Shown piece after piece: positions 32,433 through 36,368 of a stretch of 36,368 bases of DNA. The first letter of the stretch is position 1. Each line of letters starts with the position of its first letter. Under the pieces are notes generated by a model. The model worked only from the letters and a program-made list of their open reading frames with translations. It made no database searches and was not told the origin of the DNA. Made by a program: the position numbers and the translations under genes. The stretch is from Bacillota bacterium (GTDB lineage: Bacteria > Bacillota > Clostridia > Lachnospirales > Lachnospiraceae), in the NCBI GenBank assembly GCA_023419655.1, contig JAEZXP010000187.1:1-36368 (forward strand). Direction: 5' to 3'.

Positions 32433-33215
32433 ATGACATGGAAGTGGTTTAGTAAAATTATTGTGGATTATTGGCCGATGTTTCTTCGGGGGGCAGGCGT
32501 AACCTTATATATATCGATTATAGGAACAATCATAGGCGCAATTATTGGTCTGATTATAGGCTCGATTCGTACGATACCCACACCGGACAATATGATAAAG
32601 AGGATTCTTCTTAAGCTCGTTCATATAATACTTACGGTCTATGTAGAGGTGTTTAGGGGAACCCCTATGATTGTGCAGGCCATGGTTATCTATTATGGCT
32701 CTCTTATGCTCTTTAATATCAATATGGACAGGATGTTTGCAGGTATCTTTATTGTGTCGATTAATACCGGTGCGTATACGGCCGAGATTGTCCGGGGAGG
32801 TATTATTTCCATCGATAAGGGACAGTTTGAGGCAGCGCATGCTATCGGTATGAATCATATCAAGACGATGCTTTACGTGGTGCTGCCCCAGGTAATCAGA
32901 AATATATTGCCTGCCATGGGCAATGAGTTTGTTATTAATATTAAGGACAGCTCGGTTCTTAATGTTATTTCCGTTACAGAGCTGTTTTTCCAGACCAGTT
33001 CGATTACAGGGAATGTATTCCGTTTCTTTGAACCTTTCCTCATAGCCAGTATGGTATATCTTGTTATGACACTGACGGTTACCAGAATTCTAAGGCTGAT
33101 AGAAAAGAAATTGGACGGGCCGGAGAACTTTAATGTTATCCCGGGAAATCAGATGCAGGTGGCAAGACCGGAGGATATAGCAAAGAAAAAAGGACAGTCA
33201 GGCTATTTGTCTTAA
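32433..33215 (+). CDS. Amino-acid (predicted lysine) ABC transporter permease
   Basis: This 260-residue HisM/GlnP-type permease has about five membrane helices, starting with GAGVTLYISIIGTIIGAIIG. The cytoplasmic EAA loop (FEAAHAIGMNHIKTMLYVV, E133 onward) contacts the ATPase. It presumably works as a homodimer, because only one permease gene is present. The ribosome site is weak (AAAGG two bases before the ATG), in contrast with the ATPase gene. It lies between the receptor and ATPase genes in one operon. The C-terminal tail of about 30 residues is hydrophilic. Confidence 0.92.
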   Translation: MTWKWFSKIIVDYWPMFLRGAGVTLYISIIGTIIGAIIGLIIGSIRTIPTPDNMIKRILLKLVHIILTVYVEVFRGTPMIVQAMVIYYGSLMLFNINMDRMFAGIFIVSINTGAYTAEIVRGGIISIDKGQFEAAHAIGMNHIKTMLYVVLPQVIRNILPAMGNEFVINIKDSSVLNVISVTELFFQTSSITGNVFRFFEPFLIASMVYLVMTLTVTRILRLIEKKLDGPENFNVIPGNQMQVARPEDIAKKKGQSGYLS

Positions 33216-33228
33216 GGAGGAAACAGGT

Positions 33229-33978
33229 ATGGAAAACATTATTGAGATTCGGCATTTGAGCAAATGGTTCGGTCAAAATGAAATACTTTCTGATATTAAT
33301 TTCACTGTAAACAAGGGTGAGGTAGTATGTATAATAGGAGCTTCAGGCTCAGGAAAGTCCACACTTCTCAGATGCATTAACCTATTGGAGAAGCCCAGCG
33401 GCGGTGAGATTATTTATCACGGCGAAAATATTCTGAGTAATAAGCATGACGTCTATGGATATAGAACAAAGCTGGGAATGGTATTCCAGCAGTTCAATCT
33501 GTTTAATAATCATAATGTACTGAGTAACTGTACAATTGGGCAGATGAAGGTTCTGCACCGCAATAAAGAGGAAGCAGAAGAGGTTGCCATGAGATTCCTG
33601 AAAGTGGTTGGGATGGAGCAGTATATCAATGCGAAGCCCAGGCAGCTTTCGGGGGGCCAGAAGCAAAGAGTTGCCATCGCCCGGGCATTGTCTATGGAAC
33701 CGGATGTCCTTTTGTTTGACGAGCCTACGTCAGCGCTGGACCCTGAGATGGTCGGTGAGGTGCTGACTGTTATGAAGGATTTGGCAGAGAGCGGGTTGAC
33801 CATGCTGGTAGTAACCCATGAGATGGGATTTGCCAGTGAGGTTGCGGACCGGGTGGTATTTATGGATAAGGGTGTCATTGCAGAGGAAGGAACGCCGGAA
33901 GAGATATTTAACAATCCGAAGCAGGAGCGTACAAGAGAATTCTTAAGAAGAATTTTACGAGATAATATCCGTGAATAA
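33229..33978 (+). CDS. Amino-acid (predicted lysine) ABC transporter ATPase
   Basis: The 249-residue ATPase belongs to the GlnQ/HisP family. Walker A is GASGSGKS (37-44), the Q-loop lies in GMVFQQFNLF, and the signature is LSGGQKQRVAIARAL. Walker B is LLFDEPTSALD with D164 and E165, and the H-loop is VVTHEMGFA. All catalytic residues are present, so it should power the importer. AAGGAGG (33214-33220) overlaps the permease stop codon, showing tight translational linkage. It is the last gene of the riboswitch-controlled operon. A hairpin cluster (33992-34091) and then a strong terminator (34112-34162) follow. Confidence 0.95.
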   Translation: MENIIEIRHLSKWFGQNEILSDINFTVNKGEVVCIIGASGSGKSTLLRCINLLEKPSGGEIIYHGENILSNKHDVYGYRTKLGMVFQQFNLFNNHNVLSNCTIGQMKVLHRNKEEAEEVAMRFLKVVGMEQYINAKPRQLSGGQKQRVAIARALSMEPDVLLFDEPTSALDPEMVGEVLTVMKDLAESGLTMLVVTHEMGFASEVADRVVFMDKGVIAEEGTPEEIFNNPKQERTREFLRRILRDNIRE

Positions 33979-33991
33979 GCAGATTAGTCCG

Positions 33992-34091
33992 CGAATTCAT
34001 GATATAATGAACGCTAAAGCGTTCATATGGCAAGTTACTTCGTAACTTGAATATGTCCTGGAAAACGGACAGAATTATGATATAGTAAAAC
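33992..34091. repeat. Three-hairpin element bracketed by an imperfect direct repeat
   Basis: Hairpin 1 is ATGAACGC/GCGTTCAT (34007-34026). Hairpin 2 is CAAGTTAC/GTAACTTG (34031-34049), extended by CATAT (34024-34028) and ATATG (34051-34055). Hairpin 3 is GTCC/GGAC (34055-34070). The cluster is bracketed by GAATTCATGATATAATGAAC (33992 on) and GAATTATGATATAGTAAAAC (34072 on), alike except for one gap and two substitutions. Both flanks contain TGATATA(A/G)T, an extended -10-like string. It encodes nothing. A small mobile or repeated intergenic element is likely; a small RNA is possible. Confidence 0.5.
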
Positions 34092-34111
34092 AGAATAAGA
34101 ACTTAATTACG

Positions 34112-34162
34112 AAAGCAGTTGTTGCAAAATAGCACGGGATATCATTTGCAACAACTGCTTTT
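34112..34162. terminator. Strong bidirectional terminator
   Basis: AAAGCAGTTGTTGCAAA (34112-34128) is exactly complementary to TTTGCAACAACTGCTTT (34145-34161), a 17-bp stem. Runs of A before and T after let it work for the lysine transporter operon on the plus strand and for the small minus-strand gene at 34196-34375. Confidence 0.9.
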
Positions 34163-34195
34163 AATTATTTATTGATTTTGCTTTCTGAAGTATCT

Positions 34196-34375
34196 TTATT
34201 TTGTATCACGTGCCGGCATTTCAGCCGGAATCGAAGGGGTGGCACTGGTAGGATTCGGCTGTGCTATCTCCGGAGCGATTGTCTGAACCGTATCTTTTTC
34301 GGTATCGGGAGTGTTATTTTCATTCTCTGTGCCGGTTCTTTTTGCTGGTGTTCTATTATCATTGTATCTGTCCAT
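34196..34375 (-). CDS. 59-residue Pro/Thr/Asn-rich small protein, unrecognised
   Basis: A minus-strand ATG at 34375 lies six bases after an ideal AAGGAG site (complement of 34382-34387) and opens a 59-codon frame ending TAA at 34196. The product begins MDRYNDNRTPAKRTGTENEN, continues with TPDTEKDTVQTIAPE and ends PSIPAEMPARDTK. It has no Cys, no signal peptide and no membrane segment, and is probably disordered. The strong terminator at 34112-34162 lies just beyond the stop. Good ribosome site, codon-like composition and terminator make it credible despite its size. I do not recognise a family. The plus-strand frame at 34172-34396 is its antisense shadow. Confidence 0.6.
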   Translation of the reverse strand: MDRYNDNRTPAKRTGTENENNTPDTEKDTVQTIAPEIAQPNPTSATPSIPAEMPARDTK

Positions 34376-34579
34376 AAGCTTCTCCTTTCAAAATAAACAT
34401 CTATGCGGTACTACTAGTTTAAGTAAAATGACAATAATTATTCCATTACAAATCTATTGTATGTACAAAATCATAGCTATTTAAGATGAATATTTTCATA
34501 AATTCTGGAATATTTCAAGTCCGACTTAATAACTTCGTAATATTATATTAAAAATATCGAAATAAAATTAGGAACTGAA

Positions 34580-34674
34580 GAGAAGGAAATCAGGAAGGAT
34601 TTAGCCTGCCACCCGTAGAGCGTGACAATATATTCCAAATGATTAAAAGGGCTTTAGATACTGGATTTACTTAA
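34580..34674 (+). pseudogene. Possible remnant of an aldo/keto reductase N-terminal region
   Basis: In one frame the stretch reads GFSLPPVERDNIFQMIKRA then LDTGFT before a TAA at 34672. This resembles the part of aldo/keto reductases just before their FFDTAE motif (a P-x-x-R-x-x-x-x-x-x-I-x-x-A-x-x-x-G-x-T pattern). There is a stop (TGA, 34577-34579) just upstream, no start codon or ribosome site, and nothing of the rest of the enzyme. The match is short and made from memory of the family, so chance is possible. The remaining gap 34376-34852 is AT-rich with several small hairpins, for example ACTATGA/TCATAGT near 34690-34708. Confidence 0.28.
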
Positions 34675-34800
34675 CTTTTATGAGGAAATACTATGAAAAG
34701 GTCATAGTAAATAATAGCATATTATTCGGTAAAAGAAGCCAAATGCCTTCCAATGATTAGGAGAACAGCCATTATTTAGCCGTTGAAGAGAATGTTCTAC

Positions 34801-34848
34801 TGTGGTAGTTTTAAGGAGCAGCACAACATATACCACATAGGAGGTATA
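34801..34848 (+). promoter_or_regulatory. Candidate mutually exclusive leader structures over the CAP gene ribosome site
   Basis: TATACC (34829-34834) can pair with GGTATA (34843-34848), enclosing part of the AGGAGG ribosome site (34839-34844). Alternatively TGTGGTA (34801-34807) can pair with TACCACA (34831-34837), which destroys the first hairpin and leaves the site free. The start codon is at 34853. Confidence 0.4.
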
Positions 34849-34852
34849 AGGA

Positions 34853-36127
34853 ATGAAGAAAATAATAGTAACGTTATGTTCACTGGCACTATCAATTGCA
34901 GGTACGCTTGGCGCGAACCAGATGGCATCCAATAATGAAGCAATCACAGATAAGAATATAGAACAAGTATATATAGAACAAGATGCCGAAACCATGGAAG
35001 CAAAAGCAGCTTTACCTGCAAACGAAGATACGGCAGAAGAAAGCACCGAAAAGCAGGAGAAAGCTTCTGAGGTAGAAGTGGCTGCCCCTAAAGCTGAAAA
35101 AACTGAAAGAAAAGAAACAGCAAATACAAAGGCAGAAAAGAATACGACTGTAACCAACAAAGATAAAAAGAATAATAAGACAGATAATAGCGTAAAGACA
35201 AGCGTAGAAAACAAGGCAGATACCAAGAAAACTACGGCTGATACCTCAAATGAGAAGGCTGTAATAAATACTGCTGTGAATCAAAAAGCAGATAGCAATG
35301 CTGTAAAGAAAAATGACACTGTAACGAATGCTGCAAATAGTACTACTCAAAATAATACCACTCAAAATAATACGAATCAGAGTACAACAGAACAGAAAAA
35401 GATTTTGGATTATATCAATAACTTTAAATCGAACGGCAATAATATATTGGTATATAAGAATGTGGATTTGTCCGATTGTGAATCAACACAGGATGTAGTG
35501 GAAGAACTGCAAAAGAACGGATATAAGAATATCAATATTAATAATATTCAAAATATCAGCTCTTTACAGGATATCCTGTCCCTGATATGTGATCAGAATC
35601 CTACCAGTAAGCCGGAGCCCACGACACCACCGGCTCCCACAACTGCACCGAAGCCAAACCCTACAACATCACCGGCCCCTACAACTGCACCGAAGCCTAC
35701 GGCTACGCCTAAGCCTGCCCCCACATCAACACCGACAGATTCCTCAGGCAGTAATCAAGGTTATGCAGACGAGGTTTTAAGATTAGTTAATATAGAGCGT
35801 TCAAAGGCAGGACTATCCTCTCTATCTACGAATGCTACCTTAAAAGCCGCGGCAGATAAGCGTGCACAGGAGACAGTAACATCCTTCTCCCACACAAGAC
35901 CAAATGGCAGCAAGTTCTCAACTGTCCTGCAGGAATACGGAATTTCATATAGGACAGCAGGTGAAAATATAGCTTATGGTCAGCGTTCTCCTCAGGAGGT
36001 TGTAAACGGATGGATGAATTCTCCGGGCCACAGAGCCAATATACTGAATGGAAGCTTTAATAAAATTGGTATTGGTGTATATCAATCCAGAGGAGTAATA
36101 TATTGGTCCCAATTATTCACTAACTAA
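34853..36127 (+). CDS. Secreted CAP/SCP-domain protein with long linkers
   Basis: This 424-residue protein carries a signal peptide (MKKIIVTLCSLALSIAGTLG, then AN). A Lys/Glu/Thr/Asn-rich spacer follows (about 25-180), then a short folded-looking segment (about 182-245, KKILDYINNFKSNGNNILVY and LQDILSLIC), a Pro-Thr linker (about 248-298) and the C-terminal CAP domain (about 303-424). CAP hallmarks are present: SFSHTRPNG, GENIAYGQ, WMNSPGHRANIL and KIGIGVY, including both conserved His and the Glu. This is the YkwD/CAP family of bacterial secreted proteins; their function is not settled. AGGAGG (34839-34844) precedes ATG 34853. It ends at a structured repeat that probably terminates transcription. 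Confidence 0.9.
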   Translation: MKKIIVTLCSLALSIAGTLGANQMASNNEAITDKNIEQVYIEQDAETMEAKAALPANEDTAEESTEKQEKASEVEVAAPKAEKTERKETANTKAEKNTTVTNKDKKNNKTDNSVKTSVENKADTKKTTADTSNEKAVINTAVNQKADSNAVKKNDTVTNAANSTTQNNTTQNNTNQSTTEQKKILDYINNFKSNGNNILVYKNVDLSDCESTQDVVEELQKNGYKNININNIQNISSLQDILSLICDQNPTSKPEPTTPPAPTTAPKPNPTTSPAPTTAPKPTATPKPAPTSTPTDSSGSNQGYADEVLRLVNIERSKAGLSSLSTNATLKAAADKRAQETVTSFSHTRPNGSKFSTVLQEYGISYRTAGENIAYGQRSPQEVVNGWMNSPGHRANILNGSFNKIGIGVYQSRGVIYWSQLFTN

Positions 36128-36159
36128 TAATATACAATAATAATAGAGACGATTAGGAT

Positions 36160-36210
36160 GGGGCGTTGCAAAAGGATACCTGTGTATCCGGTACAATTTT
36201 GCAACGCCCC
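36160..36210. repeat. Structured repeat, copy 2 (nested hairpin, probable bidirectional terminator)
   Basis: GGGGCGTTGCAAAA (36160-36173) is exactly complementary to TTTTGCAACGCCCC (36197-36210). Inside, GGATAC (36174-36179), loop CTGT and GTATCC (36184-36189) form a second hairpin, followed by the unpaired GGTACAA. The core 36168-36202 matches 124-158. It lies between convergent genes (CAP, plus; rubrerythrin-type fragment, minus), a natural terminator position, though the T-run is inside the stem. Confidence 0.75.
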
Positions 36211-36239
36211 TCCTGTCTGCATATAGAGTCTGTTTAATA

Positions 36240-36368
36240 TTATATCGGCTCCACACTATACTGGCGGTAATAGCTTTGCGGGAAACCGCATACGGGACAT
36301 ATCTCGGGAGCACATATACCGCTCAGAATATTGCCGCATTGCATGCATAACCATAGAGTGGGCTGTTC
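36240..36368 (-). CDS. Partial: C-terminal rubredoxin-like domain of a rubrerythrin-type protein
   Basis: On the minus strand the window edge opens in frame and reads 42 residues to a TAA at 36240-36242. They contain WLCMQCGNILSG, APEICPVCGFPQSYY and end YSVEPI. The W-x-C-x-x-C-G ... P-x-x-C-P-x-C-G pattern is the iron-binding rubredoxin-like knuckle pair at the C-terminus of rubrerythrins, peroxide-reducing proteins of anaerobes. All four Cys are present. The ferritin-like part would lie beyond the window. Another small zinc-ribbon protein is the alternative. Confidence 0.75.
   Translation of the reverse strand, partial: EQPTLWLCMQCGNILSGICAPEICPVCGFPQSYYRQYSVEPI

Noticed and set aside
34172..34396. 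74-codon plus-strand open frame
   Set aside because: It is antisense to the 59-residue gene, which has the better ribosome site, start and terminator arrangement.
33979..34852. An undescribed defence or mobile system in the largest gap
   Set aside because: Apart from the small gene, the hairpin cluster, the terminator and a doubtful gene fragment, no nuclease, integrase, toxin or transposase sequence is visible.
34702..35226. 174-codon minus-strand open frame with Ser/Phe/Val-rich sequence
   Set aside because: It mirrors the Lys/Glu/Thr-rich linker of the CAP protein; the repeated hydrophobic run is an artefact of the opposite strand.
36113..36313. 66-codon minus-strand open frame
   Set aside because: It runs through the hairpin repeat and out of frame with the rubredoxin-like tail.

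Overview
The window looks like chromosome of a low-GC, Gram-positive strict anaerobe, most likely a fibre-degrading member of the Lachnospiraceae (Clostridium cluster XIVa). This is an inference. It rests on the moderate-to-low GC, strong GGAGG ribosome binding sites, Bacillota-type lipoprotein signals, an L-box lysine riboswitch, an acyl-CoA dehydratase activase-type radical enzyme, a rubrerythrin-like fragment, and a GH10 xylanase with a GH115 alpha-glucuronidase. I see no rRNA, tRNA, CRISPR array, phage or intact insertion sequence. The window is mostly ordinary chromosome with several unexplained structured intergenic sequences.

Layout. 1-92 is the probable start of a gene leaving the left edge (minus strand). 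198-4436 encodes a giant two-activase-domain protein of the 2-hydroxyacyl-CoA dehydratase activator family. 4520-6268 is a lipoprotein alpha/beta hydrolase. 6441-9963 is a heterodimeric ABC exporter with one degenerate ATP site. 10010-11986 is a secreted modular xylanase, 12095-15223 a two-module FtsX-like permease, and 15370-18246 a cytoplasmic GH115 alpha-glucuronidase. 18390-21929 (minus) is an aromatic amino acid operon, aroF-tyrA-aroA, with a consensus promoter. 22316-24400 is an EF-G paralogue with altered G3 and G4 motifs behind a repeat-rich leader. 24683-26050 (plus) and 26376-27791 (minus) are two convergent nucleobase permeases of the NCS2 superfamily. 28014-30986 is a DUF4153 membrane protein, a cyclophilin lipoprotein and a cysteine-free Rrf2 regulator. 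31112-33978 is a lysine riboswitch followed by a complete amino-acid ABC importer. 34196-34375 (minus) is a 59-residue Pro/Thr-rich small protein. 34853-36127 is a secreted CAP/SCP-domain protein. 36240-36368 (minus) is the rubredoxin-like C-terminus of a rubrerythrin-type protein running off the right edge.

How the genes work together. The xylanase cuts glucuronoxylan outside the cell, and the GH115 enzyme would remove methylglucuronic acid from imported oligosaccharides; no sugar importer is present here. The aro genes cover the first step, the EPSP step and the prephenate dehydrogenase step of tyrosine synthesis. The riboswitch shows that the importer is a lysine uptake system: lysine stabilises P1, frees the terminator and shuts off transcription. 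I can trace the competing antiterminator.

The least explained material is intergenic. A 35-nt conserved core sits inside two different base-paired stems near the two ends of the window (115-166 and 36160-36210). A cluster of three hairpins is bracketed by an imperfect direct repeat (33992-34091). An 81-bp imperfect palindrome starts with GGTGACAG (11994-12074). Six ACAA...TTGT units lie in tandem in front of the EF-G paralogue.
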